From NCBI GenBank assembly GCA_938023905.1, contig CALJCO010000075.1, positions 1 to 53,069 of the forward strand: a stretch of 53,069 nt of DNA. Reading direction: 5' to 3'. Origin of the DNA: an uncultured Collinsella sp. Lineage in GTDB: Bacteria > Actinomycetota > Coriobacteriia > Coriobacteriales > Coriobacteriaceae. Below, one piece after another: positions 23,205 to 31,866 of this stretch (position 1 is the first letter of the stretch; every line of letters starts with the position of its first letter). Under the pieces are notes generated by a model, which was given only the letters and a program-made list of their open reading frames with translations, ran no database searches and was not told the DNA's origin. The translations under genes and the position numbers were made by a program.

Positions 23205-25886
23205 TTACTCCTTCTCCAAAGCGCGCATGATCGCCTTGTAGATCTCCATCAGCGGGATGATCAGGAAGGCAAGGCCCAGCGCGGCAAGAACGCCCTTGAG
23301 CTCAAGCGTCACGGGGCCAAAGAACATCTCGGCAAGCGTCGGCTGCACGGTCACGATCACCGTCAGCACCAGTGCCAGCGCGGCGGAAGCCCACAGCCAC
23401 TTGTTCTGCTTCTTCATGGTGAACAGCGACGCACGACGGCTGCGCATATTGAAGCAGTGGAAAATCTCAACCATGTTGAGCGTGATGAACGCCATCATCA
23501 CGCCCTCCTCGTCGGCATTGCCGGCGATCATATCGGCGATGTGGATGTAGCCCATGTCAAAGTACACGCCCACAAAGAAGCTCGCCAGCACCAGCACGGT
23601 GATGATTAGGCCCTGGACCACACAGTCCAGGCCCATATTGCCGGCAAAGACACCGTCCTTGGCGTTGCGCGGCTTGCGCTTCATGATGTCGCCCTCGGCA
23701 TCCTCCATGCCCAGCGCGAGCGCGGGGAAGCAGTCGGTGACCAGGTTCACCCACAGCAGCTGCACCGGCTGGAAGATGGTAAAGCCGATGAGCGTGGCGA
23801 TAAACACCGAGAAGACCTCGGCAAGGTTGGCCGAAAGCAGGAACTGGATGACCTTGCGGATGTTGTCGTAGATGCGACGGCCCTCTTCGCAGGCACCGAT
23901 GATGGTGGCGAAGTTGTCGTCGGCAAGCACCATGTCGGCGACGTTCTTGGTGACATCGGTACCGGTGATGCCCATGCCAACGCCGATGTCGGCGCGCTTG
24001 ATGGACGGGGCGTCGTTGACGCCGTCGCCCGTCATGGCCACGATCTGGTCGCGCGACTTCCAAGCCTCGACGATGCGTGTCTTGTGCTCAGGCTGAACGC
24101 GGGCGTACACGCCGTAGTCCTCGATGTGCGTGTCGAGCTCCTCGTCGCTCATGCGATCAAGGTCGGCACCGGTGATGGCATGGCTGCGATCGGTGACGAT
24201 TCCCAGCTGCTTGGCAATGGCCACGGCAGTGTCGATGTGGTCGCCCGTGATCATGACGGTGCGGATACCGGCGTCGTGCGCCTCGCGGATGGCGTCGGCG
24301 ACCTCGGGGCGGACCGGGTCAATCATGCCGGACAGGCCGCAGAAGACCAGGTCATGCTCGAGCGCGGCGGGGCTGCAGTCGGCCGGGACCTCGATGTAGG
24401 TGCGGCTCGCCAGCGCCAGCACGCGCAGGGCCTCGTCGGCCATGGCCTTGTTGGCGGCCACGAGCTCGGCACGACGCTCCTCGGTCAGGGGGACGACCTT
24501 ATCGCCCTCGTAGATATGGGTGCACAGGCCGATCACCACGTCGGGCGCGCCCTTGGTGTACTGCTCGTACTCGCCGTCCAGGGTCTCGACGACCACGGAC
24601 ATCATCTTGCGGCCGGAGTCGAACGGGGCCTCGCCGACACGCGGGTGCTCGGCGGTCAGGCCAGTAAGACCAGCCTTGCCGGCATCGTTGACGAGCGCGC
24701 ACTCGGTCGGCTCGCCCACGGCCTCGCCCAGCTCCTCGTCCCACTGAGCATCGGAGCACAGCGCCATACCTGCCAGGAACTTCTCCTTAGGCGCAGCGAG
24801 CTCGTGCTTGACGACGGTCATCTTGTTCTGGGTGAGGGTACCGGTCTTGTCGGAGCAGATGGTCTGCGTGCAGCCGAGAGTCTCGACGGCAGAGAGCTTG
24901 CGGATGATTGCCTGGCGCTTAGCCATCTTGGTCACGCCAAGCGAAAGGACGATGGTCACGACGGCGACCAGGCCCTCGGGGATGGCAGCGACGGCGAGCG
25001 AGACGGCGACCATAAAGGTATCGAGCAGGGCGGTCGGGTCGGTAAGAACGTTGCCCACGCCGTGGCGGATGATATCAACGCCAAAGATGACGACGCAGAT
25101 GACGATAACCATAATGGTAAGGATGCGGCTGAGCTCGGCGAGCTTCACTTGCAACGGCGTGAGCTCTTCCTTGGCCTCGGCCAGGGCGCCGGCGATCTTG
25201 CCCATCTCGGTGTTCATGCCGGTGCCGACCACGACGGCGCGACCACGGCCGTACACGACGGTGGAGCCCATATAGCACATGTTCTTACGGTCGCCGAGCG
25301 GCACGTCATCGGTGCCCGCAGCGAGCTCGATCACGTTGGCGTGCTTCTCTACGGGCACGGACTCGCCGGTGAGCGCGGCCTCTTCGATCTTCATCGTGGC
25401 GCTCTCGAGCACACGGCAGTCGGCCGGGACGGAGTCGCCCGCCTCGAGCATGATCACGTCGCCGGGCACGAGCTCGGCGCTCGGCAGGTGCACGAGCTTG
25501 CCGTCGCGCAGCACCTTGGACTGCGCCGCACTCATCTCCTGCAGGGCCTCGAGGGCCTCCTCGCTCTTGGCTTCCTGGACCACGCCCAGCACCGAGTTGA
25601 CGATAACGACGAACATGATGATGGCAACATCGGCAAAGTCGGGCTCGCCCTTGACCATGCCCGTGAGCGCACTGATGACGGCGGCAACGATCAGCATGAT
25701 GACCATGGGGTCGGCCATCTGCTCAAAGAAACGCTTCCACAGCGGCGTCTTCTCGGCTTCCTCGAGCTTGTTAGGGCCTGTCTTGGCGAGGCGCGAAGAC
25801 GCCTCGTCGTTGCTCAGGCCGAGGTTCTCATCGACACCTTGGTCGCTGAGCACCTCCGCCGCGGCGGACAGGTATTCCTTTTGCAT
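23205..25886 (-). CDS. Ca2+-type P-type ATPase (P2 family)
   Basis: 893 residues. Contains the TGES actuator motif (about 173-176), IPEGL in helix M4 (about 302-306), the phosphorylated Asp of DKTGT (about 346) and the hinge TGDGVNDAPS. M5 has SANLAEVFSV and M6 WVNLVTDCFPALALG, which retain the Asn/Glu and Asn/Thr/Asp positions of the calcium pump. The final Pro of PEGLP is Val. The substrate is probably Ca2+, though Mn2+ cannot be excluded. The start is supported by AGGAGGGG. That ribosome binding site is part of a leader hairpin. Confidence 0.92.
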   Translation of the reverse strand: MQKEYLSAAAEVLSDQGVDENLGLSNDEASSRLAKTGPNKLEEAEKTPLWKRFFEQMADPMVIMLIVAAVISALTGMVKGEPDFADVAIIMFVVIVNSVLGVVQEAKSEEALEALQEMSAAQSKVLRDGKLVHLPSAELVPGDVIMLEAGDSVPADCRVLESATMKIEEAALTGESVPVEKHANVIELAAGTDDVPLGDRKNMCYMGSTVVYGRGRAVVVGTGMNTEMGKIAGALAEAKEELTPLQVKLAELSRILTIMVIVICVVIFGVDIIRHGVGNVLTDPTALLDTFMVAVSLAVAAIPEGLVAVVTIVLSLGVTKMAKRQAIIRKLSAVETLGCTQTICSDKTGTLTQNKMTVVKHELAAPKEKFLAGMALCSDAQWDEELGEAVGEPTECALVNDAGKAGLTGLTAEHPRVGEAPFDSGRKMMSVVVETLDGEYEQYTKGAPDVVIGLCTHIYEGDKVVPLTEERRAELVAANKAMADEALRVLALASRTYIEVPADCSPAALEHDLVFCGLSGMIDPVRPEVADAIREAHDAGIRTVMITGDHIDTAVAIAKQLGIVTDRSHAITGADLDRMSDEELDTHIEDYGVYARVQPEHKTRIVEAWKSRDQIVAMTGDGVNDAPSIKRADIGVGMGITGTDVTKNVADMVLADDNFATIIGACEEGRRIYDNIRKVIQFLLSANLAEVFSVFIATLIGFTIFQPVQLLWVNLVTDCFPALALGMEDAEGDIMKRKPRNAKDGVFAGNMGLDCVVQGLIITVLVLASFFVGVYFDMGYIHIADMIAGNADEEGVMMAFITLNMVEIFHCFNMRSRRASLFTMKKQNKWLWASAALALVLTVIVTVQPTLAEMFFGPVTLELKGVLAALGLAFLIIPLMEIYKAIMRALEKE

Positions 25887-25950
25887 ATAGAGTCCCCTCC
25901 TGGGATTCGGGCCACTCAGCAGATTGATGCCCGATCATAATTCCCAGGAG
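25887..25950 (-). promoter_or_regulatory. Leader hairpin overlapping the ATPase ribosome binding site
   Basis: Arms CTCCTGGGA (25942-25950, read leftward) and TCCCAGGAG (25897-25905) pair over 9 bp, with an inner CGGGC/GCCCG stem. The distal arm includes the AGGAG of the ribosome binding site for the ATG at 25886. The pairing could control translation. I see no match to a riboswitch consensus I know. Confidence 0.5.
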
Positions 25951-26328
25951 AAGGGCAAGGGCTCATCAAGGCTGCCGTGCTGAGCGGCAGTTGATAGTGG
26001 AGCTATGGTACCCCAAAGAGACGCGTCTAGCCAAAACAATCGGTTTGGAAATATGGTCCGCACGCAACGGTGCAGACCGTGTGATGCTCAACATTGGTAA
26101 AACGTTTTTTCTTCGGCACATCGCCAAACTGACATATCGCCCAGATAGCAGCGGTTGGAGTGGTTGGTAAAGATTTTTCATATACCGTTTTTCCCGCAAA
26201 AAATGAACTTCCATTTCGGCATACGGTCGATTTTTTGGGGTATTCGGTCGGCATTTCGTTATAATCATCTCGGTTTTATTTCTTATGGTTTATCTATCAG
26301 CGCAAGACGATGTCAGATGGAGGTCTGA
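25951..26328. promoter_or_regulatory. pyk: Non-coding stretch between the P-ATPase and pyk
   Basis: No gene. A consensus -10 TATAAT occurs at 26260-26265, about 63 bp before the pyk ATG. The best -35 is TTGGGG (26235-26240) with a long 19-bp spacer. A/T-rich upstream runs could serve as an UP element. The ribosome binding site GGAGG (26316-26324 region) is close to the pyk start. Confidence 0.5.
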
Positions 26329-27789
26329 ATGTACAAGCGCACTAAGATTGTATGCACCATGGGTCCCGCCTGCGATAGCGACGAGACCATCCGCGAGATG
26401 ATCAAGGCGGGCATGAACGTCGCCCGTTTTAACTTCTCGCACGGCTCCTACGACGAGCACCACGGTCGCATCGAGCGCGTCCGCCGTATTTCCAAGGAGC
26501 TCGGTCTGCCTGTCGGCATCCTGCTCGACACCAAGGGCCCCGAGGTCCGCACCGGCCTTCTGGTCGACGGCAAGAAGGTTGCCGTCAAGACCGGCGATAA
26601 GATCGTCGTCACCGCTCAGCCTACGTCCGAGGATTTCCACGGCACCGCTGAGCACATCTCCCTCGACTACCTGGCTCTGCCCTCCGAGGTCGAGAAGGGC
26701 TCCCTCATCCTGATCGATGACGGCCTGGTTGCCCTCGAGGTCGAGTCCGTCGACGGCCAGGACATGACCTGCGTCGTCAAGAATGACGGCCTGATCGGCG
26801 AGCGCAAGGGCGTCAACATGCCCAACGTCAACATCTCGCTGCCCGCCATCACCGAGCGCGATCGTCAGGACATCCTCTTTGGCCTGACCGAGAACATCGA
26901 CTACATCGCCGCTTCCTTCATCCGTGACGGCGAGTCCGTCCGTGGCATCCGCAAGCTTTGCCGCGAGAACGGCGGCGAGCACGTGACGATCTTCCCGAAG
27001 ATCGAGTGCGCCCTGGGCGTCGAGAACTTCGACGAGATCCTCGAGGCTTCCGACGGCATCATGGTCGCCCGTGGCGACCTGGGCATCGAGATCAAGCCCG
27101 AGCTCGTTCCCCACATCCAGAAGGAGATCATCGCCAAGTGCAACGCGGCCTACAAGCCCGTCATCACTGCTACGCAGATGCTCGACTCCATGCAGCAGAA
27201 CCCGCGCCCGACGCGCGCCGAGGTTGCCGACGTTGCTAACGCCATCTACGACGGCACCGACGCCGTTATGCTCTCTGGCGAGTCCGCTGCCGGTAAGTAC
27301 CCGGTCGAGGCCGTCAAGATGCAGGCCAGCATTGCTCTCGAGACCGAGAAGTACCTCCCGGCCCACGCTCCGCTCGAGGTTCCGGCCGATGCTCACGGCA
27401 CCCGCGTCGTCAACAACGTTGTGGGTATGTCCGCTGTGAACATGGCTACCACCGTTGGCGCCAAGTGCATCACCGTGCCGACGACCACCGGTCGTACCGC
27501 TCGCCTGATCTCGCACTTCCGTCCCAACATGCCGATCTGCGCGTTCTCCCGCCACGAGTGGGCCGTCCAGCAGATGATCATGTACTGGGGCGTTATCCCG
27601 CATCAGGCCGAGATTACCCAGGGCACCGTCAACGGCACGATCGTCAAGGCGATCGAGACCGCTAAGGAGCTCGGCTACGTCGAGGCTGGCGATTTGACCG
27701 TCGCTACCGCCGGCGATCCCCGCATGAGCGTCCAGCTCGAGGACAAGGTCTCCTCGACCAACGTCGCTTACGTCGCTCAGGTGCGTTAA
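26329..27789 (+). CDS. pyk: Pyruvate kinase
   Basis: 486 residues. Converts phosphoenolpyruvate and ADP to pyruvate and ATP, the last step of glycolysis. It shows the N-terminal TKIVCTMGPAC, the active-site MVARGDLGIEI and the signature ATQMLDSM..PRPTRAEVADVANAI. The C-terminal domain has the usual TTVGAKCITVPT layout. It has its own promoter and a strong terminator, so it is monocistronic. Codon use (ending in C, high expression) fits a major metabolic gene. Confidence 0.97.
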   Translation: MYKRTKIVCTMGPACDSDETIREMIKAGMNVARFNFSHGSYDEHHGRIERVRRISKELGLPVGILLDTKGPEVRTGLLVDGKKVAVKTGDKIVVTAQPTSEDFHGTAEHISLDYLALPSEVEKGSLILIDDGLVALEVESVDGQDMTCVVKNDGLIGERKGVNMPNVNISLPAITERDRQDILFGLTENIDYIAASFIRDGESVRGIRKLCRENGGEHVTIFPKIECALGVENFDEILEASDGIMVARGDLGIEIKPELVPHIQKEIIAKCNAAYKPVITATQMLDSMQQNPRPTRAEVADVANAIYDGTDAVMLSGESAAGKYPVEAVKMQASIALETEKYLPAHAPLEVPADAHGTRVVNNVVGMSAVNMATTVGAKCITVPTTTGRTARLISHFRPNMPICAFSRHEWAVQQMIMYWGVIPHQAEITQGTVNGTIVKAIETAKELGYVEAGDLTVATAGDPRMSVQLEDKVSSTNVAYVAQVR

Positions 27790-27817
27790 GTCGTACTTGC
27801 AAGCATGTTTGCATTGC

Positions 27818-27857
27818 AAAGGGCCCGGAAGGCTTCGCCTTCCGGGCCCTTTTTCTG
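27818..27857 (+). terminator. Terminator of pyk
   Basis: Perfect 15-bp stem (27818-27832 with 27838-27852) around CTTCG, followed by T residues. Confidence 0.92.
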
Positions 27858-28031
27858 TGTCAATGCCGGCACACGGCAAAACACGCACCCATTTCTTTAC
27901 CAAAAGCGCGAAATCCACCTTTCGAGGCCCAAAAATAAAGTCCCAAGCGCTAAAAGTGTTCGCCCGATGGCGAAACCACACCTTACCCGACGCTGCTAAA
28001 TCGTTTTAGCAAGAGCTAGATCGACCGCGTT

Positions 28032-28159
28032 TTCGGAAGTATGCGGCAAATTCTGAGACCTCCGAGCACACCCCGTTTTTTCGCAACAAAATGCCTGATA
28101 AACTGGCCTCAAAAGCCAGGTCTGCTCACAGGGTTCAGATTTTGCCGCATACTTCCGAA
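28032..28159. repeat. Inverted repeat with 25-bp arms
   Basis: Arms 28032-28056 and 28135-28159 match at 24 of 25 positions (TTCGGAAGTATGCGGCAAA as the outer part). A 78-bp interior holds a small CTGGC/GCCAG hairpin. It lies 50 bp upstream of the AbiEi/DUF559-like gene. It could be a mobile palindrome or a regulatory site for that gene. Confidence 0.75.
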
Positions 28160-28210
28160 TTGACGCTGGCATCGCACGGTCCAAAAGCACATTTCGACCA
28201 GGAGGATATC

Positions 28211-29284
28211 ATGGACCTGACGCTATGCGGTCAATCCGCTTTTTACTATCACCGTATCCCGCCGCAGGTATTAGGGCTTTACCCCGCCATTAGCCTTGGC
28301 AATATGGATCGCAGATGTTGCGGCCTCGGAAGTCATGCAGTTGTAAAAGACCTGCTTCATGCACCGCTTCACAGGCTTGTATTCACTCGAGCACAATCCG
28401 GGTCGCGAAGCCTGTTTAAATCGCACCTCCTGACCCAAGAGCCGCCTCCCGGGTCGTTTAGGCAAACTGAACATGGATTTGATGTCACGTCGCCCGAGTT
28501 TACGCTGCTCAGCCTTGCTACGCAGGTCTCACGCAACCAGTTACTCATGGCTTGCTACGAGATGTGCGGCTCCTTTGCAGTGTTTACGCCCTGCGAGCGA
28601 ACGCAACAACAACTCGATGAAGCCATTTCGCTTAAGCTCATTCCACCCAACTGCGGTTGGGAGCGTGTTGTCGACACCAAGGGCAATGACACCAATTTGT
28701 GGAAGCGCCCGCCGCTCCTCAGCGCGGCGGATATCGCCGCGTTCGCCAAGCAGGCTGCAGGCCTGCGCGGCGTTAAACAACTGCGCTGGGCGGCCGAGCA
28801 CATGACGGGGCAGACCGCCTCGCCCTTCGAAGTACAGACCTCCATGCTTGTCTCGCTCCCCCGCAACGAGGGCGGCATGGGCATCAACATCGCAAACAAC
28901 GTGCGCATCCCACTCAGCGACGCCGCGCGCTCACTGTATGACAAAACCTGCTGCTACGCCGATATCCTCATCGAGAGCAACACCGACAGCATGGGCGTCA
29001 TCTTGGAATGCCAAGGCCGCTCCGCCCACGATGGCGAAGCCGCAAGTCTCTCCGATGCCAAGCGCACCACCGCCCTCACAAGCATGGGCTATGACGTTAT
29101 CCAGATAACCTATGAGCAAATCAAAGACACGAAGAGCTTTAACAACATCGCCGAACTCATCCATAAAAAGGCAGGGCTCCCCTACATCCCAAAGACCGAT
29201 CAGGAACGCACCACCGAAGATGCCCTGCGGCGGGAGCTATTGGTCGATTGGGATGAGCTGTTCGCCGTCATGCCGGCCAGCTAG
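28211..29284 (+). CDS. AbiEi-like protein with C-terminal DUF559/nuclease-like domain
   Basis: 357 residues. The N-terminal two-thirds (QSAFYYHRIPP, then TSPEFTLLSLAT) resembles AbiEi-type antitoxin or regulator domains. The C-terminal part DILIESNTDSMGVILECQGRS followed by TSMGYDVIQITYEQI has the D-x(n)-E-x-Q layout and strand pattern of DUF559/Vsr-like PD-(D/E)XK nucleases. I infer a DNA-binding protein with a possible nuclease domain. The chosen ATG at 28211 has GGAGGATATC upstream. It is convergent with the next gene, and their stop codons overlap. Confidence 0.6.
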   Translation: MDLTLCGQSAFYYHRIPPQVLGLYPAISLGNMDRRCCGLGSHAVVKDLLHAPLHRLVFTRAQSGSRSLFKSHLLTQEPPPGSFRQTEHGFDVTSPEFTLLSLATQVSRNQLLMACYEMCGSFAVFTPCERTQQQLDEAISLKLIPPNCGWERVVDTKGNDTNLWKRPPLLSAADIAAFAKQAAGLRGVKQLRWAAEHMTGQTASPFEVQTSMLVSLPRNEGGMGINIANNVRIPLSDAARSLYDKTCCYADILIESNTDSMGVILECQGRSAHDGEAASLSDAKRTTALTSMGYDVIQITYEQIKDTKSFNNIAELIHKKAGLPYIPKTDQERTTEDALRRELLVDWDELFAVMPAS

Positions 29285-30129
29285 CAGCTAGTGATCAGAG
29301 GGACTGCGGGGACGTCAGAAGCGGCAACGCGAGTCGCAAAGCCCACCTCGGTCAGCTCGATGACCTCGGTAAACGTTGCATCGAAAAACTCCTCAGTTAG
29401 CAGGCGGTATGGCGGATGATCGGGCTCACCGGGGTTTTCGCGCACAATCTCGTGCATAACGCCGATGGTCTTGAGCACATACTCCTTATGGATGGGATAC
29501 TGCCCAAAACGTGCCGCAGCGGTATACAGACGATCGGTCGCACGCGGGATGGAAACAATGCCGAGCGTCTTACCAAACCAGTCAAAATCGCCCTGCTTTT
29601 TAATGCGGAATTCCTCGCACGGCTTGCCGCCGTGCGCCTCCAGGCACTGATTCACGCGCGTATTCCATACGGTATCGGCCACCAGATGCGACCAGACGCC
29701 CAGCGTTAAATCGAGCAGCGACTGCGCCACATCTTCGGACGCAAGCGAGAACTCACAGGCGCCGGGACCGGCAACCGGCTCGGCATCCTTGTAGCGCTGG
29801 GGATAGTGCACGCGGTTCAGTCGCTCGCGCTCCTCGATAATCGAGGTCGCCGCGGCTGGCGCACCGGTGGGCGAACTTTTAAGCAGCGGCGTCACATAGG
29901 TATCCCAGAACTCGTGCTCGCGTGGTTTGGGGATAGGCTCGGGCTTAGCAAAGTGCGTGATGCGGTACGGGATGGGATCGGCAATGCCGGGAACCATGTA
30001 GCCCACAAAGATGTCCGGAACCACGCAGCCAAACAAAAAGGCATTGCGGTCGCGCACGCTATCGGCAAGCACGCTAGCACGTGTCAGCAAGCGCTCCGTT
30101 TGAGCGATATGAATGTTCCAGCTTGGCAT
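29281..30129 (-). CDS. Zinc-dependent phospholipase C-like protein
   Basis: 282 residues. The start PSWNIHIAQTERLL and NAFLFGCVVPDIFVGYM with a downstream THF are typical of the zinc-dependent phospholipase C/S1-P1-like superfamily, where His and Asp bind metals. Without a signal peptide it is probably cytosolic, and a hydrolase role on a lipid or phosphoester is only inferred. ATG 30129 follows GGGGGTGGCT. It is convergent with the AbiEi-like gene, with stop codons overlapping. Confidence 0.7.
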   Translation of the reverse strand: MPSWNIHIAQTERLLTRASVLADSVRDRNAFLFGCVVPDIFVGYMVPGIADPIPYRITHFAKPEPIPKPREHEFWDTYVTPLLKSSPTGAPAAATSIIEERERLNRVHYPQRYKDAEPVAGPGACEFSLASEDVAQSLLDLTLGVWSHLVADTVWNTRVNQCLEAHGGKPCEEFRIKKQGDFDWFGKTLGIVSIPRATDRLYTAAARFGQYPIHKEYVLKTIGVMHEIVRENPGEPDHPPYRLLTEEFFDATFTEVIELTEVGFATRVAASDVPAVPLITSC

Positions 30130-30173
30130 AGCCACCCCCATAAAAAACCTGGATAACTATACCATCACGGCAA

Positions 30174-30189
30174 AGCCGCGCGGGCGGCT
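30174..30189 (-). terminator. Possible terminator of the metal-transport operon
   Basis: Six-pair stem AGCCGC/GCGGCT with a GCGG loop just after the ATPase stop; the T tract is short (TTTG). Confidence 0.5.
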
Positions 30190-30209
30190 ACGCATCCTCT
30201 ACGCAGCAA

Positions 30210-31001
30210 CTATTCCGCAGCACCGCTCTCGGTTCCATACGACGGCGAAGGCGCCTCGACCACATGGTGATATCGATCGATATAGATGGCACGGGCCCCC
30301 AAGCGGCGCACCAAATCTTGATGGTGCGTACTCATCAAAACCGTCTTACCGGCAGCAACGTAGGCCAGCAAAAAGTTGACTACGATGTCGCACGAGTCCT
30401 CATCGAGCCCGTTGGTGGGCTCATCGAGCACTAGGATATCGGGGTTCATCGATACGACTGCCGCCAGCGCAACGCGCTTCTTTTGCCCGCCCGAAAGCTG
30501 ATAGGGCGAGGCATCGACCAGATCGGCAACCTGGAACAGCTCCATGGCATCGCGGACGCGGCGCTCGATCTCGTCTGTCGGCAGCCCCATCTGCGCGGGA
30601 CCAAAAGCAACTTCCTCGCCCACCGTGGCACAGAACAGCTGGGCGTCGGCATTCTGGAACACAAAGCCCACGCGCTGATGAAAACGCTGAGCGGCTGCGG
30701 AATCCTTGAGATATGCCGCATCGACCACGCGCCCATCGAACAGGTACGCACCCGCGTCCGTGAGCTCAAGGCCGTTAATAAGGCGCATGATCGTCGTCTT
30801 GCCACAACCGTTAGGACCAAGCAGGGCAACGAGTTCACCACGATCGACCTGCAGCGAAACGCCGTCGACCACCGTATGCCCCGTATATGAGAACACCACG
30901 TTGCGCAGCTCGATGAGCGGCGCGGCCTCGCCGCCCGCACCGTTCGTGCCCACCGCACTATTCATATCGATCGTCAAAACGTCGCCCTTCCCTATTTGCA
31001 T
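30210..31001 (-). CDS. cbiO: ECF transporter ATPase, cobalt/nickel type
   Basis: 263 residues. ABC ATPase with Walker A GPNGCGKTT, the Q loop, signature LSGGQKKR and Walker B ILVLDEPTNGLD. It energises the transporter with cbiQ and cbiM. The start is uncertain: ATG 31001 lies in the 22-bp gap after the cbiQ stop with a poor ribosome site. A TTG about 8 codons downstream with AAGGG upstream is an alternative. Confidence 0.9.
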   Translation of the reverse strand: MQIGKGDVLTIDMNSAVGTNGAGGEAAPLIELRNVVFSYTGHTVVDGVSLQVDRGELVALLGPNGCGKTTIMRLINGLELTDAGAYLFDGRVVDAAYLKDSAAAQRFHQRVGFVFQNADAQLFCATVGEEVAFGPAQMGLPTDEIERRVRDAMELFQVADLVDASPYQLSGGQKKRVALAAVVSMNPDILVLDEPTNGLDEDSCDIVVNFLLAYVAAGKTVLMSTHHQDLVRRLGARAIYIDRYHHVVEAPSPSYGTESGAAE

Positions 31002-31023
31002 CCCCAGCAAGAACCAGCAGCGC

Positions 31024-31866
31024 CTACAGCACGGCGCACAACACTGCCAGCAGTGCCACGCCGGCCGCATAGACCGCATCGCGCCAGCCAAACCCGGCGC
31101 GCGCGGGCGCCGGATACGCACCGGCAAAGCCGCGGCAAAGCATAGCCTCGTCCATCGCGTGGCTACATTCCATCGCCTTGATAAACGTCATGCCCATGAT
31201 ACCCGCCAGCGAGTCGGTGCGCGAAAAACCCGCAGGCGCACGACCCACGCTGCGCAGCATGACCGATTCGCACAGATCGTGCGCCGTGCGTCCCAGCACC
31301 TCGATATGCTTGAGCGCCATATCGAAAGTAAAGATGACCTCGTCGGGCAGGTGCAACATTTTGAGCGCCGCCGACATGCGGCTCCAGGTAAGCGTCCATG
31401 AAACGCCCAGCACAAGCGACACATTAATGAACGTCTTGAGCGCAATCTTGAGCATGGCGCCCGTGGCAGACGCGCCCAGCAGCAGGGCAGGTAGTGCCAA
31501 AACCACCGCGAGCCCCGCAGCGCCAAGTGCCGGCACAAAGGTTGCCCGCAGCCCGCGTACGGGGCGCACGGCAACGAGCACCAGCGCGATAGCCGCCATC
31601 AACATGAGGTACAGCGGGCTCTGTGTCAGGTACACGCACAGAACGCAGACGAACATCCCCACCAGGCGCACCGGCGCCGAAACGCAAGAAAGGGCGCGGT
31701 CGACCATCGACCCGCCCTCGTGTGCGCCTCCACCCAGGCGAACCCGCTCAAGCAGGCTCGCCAGGTGCAGGACGTTTTGTTGCATAACACGATGTCGAGC
31801 CCCCGCGGGCTCGTAACGCTGCTCGACCGTAAGCCAGCTAGGCAGCTCGGCTATTGCCATGAGCAC
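31024..31866 (-). CDS. cbiQ: ECF transporter transmembrane protein CbiQ/NikQ
   Basis: 280 residues with about five to six membrane helices, including VGMFVCVLCVYLTQ, and the cytosolic MALKHIEVLGRTAHD-AMLCRGF coupling region typical of CbiQ, which links the ATPase to the substrate-binding part. The start overlaps the cbiM stop by 29 bases. Confidence 0.88.
   Translation of the reverse strand: MLMAIAELPSWLTVEQRYEPAGARHRVMQQNVLHLASLLERVRLGGGAHEGGSMVDRALSCVSAPVRLVGMFVCVLCVYLTQSPLYLMLMAAIALVLVAVRPVRGLRATFVPALGAAGLAVVLALPALLLGASATGAMLKIALKTFINVSLVLGVSWTLTWSRMSAALKMLHLPDEVIFTFDMALKHIEVLGRTAHDLCESVMLRSVGRAPAGFSRTDSLAGIMGMTFIKAMECSHAMDEAMLCRGFAGAYPAPARAGFGWRDAVYAAGVALLAVLCAVL

Noticed and set aside
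24084..25940. Long plus-strand frame opposite the P-ATPase
   Set aside because: Antisense shadow with composition rich in D, H and G and no family match.
26290..27981. Long minus-strand frame opposite pyk
   Set aside because: Antisense to a highly biased gene; there is no start site or domain.
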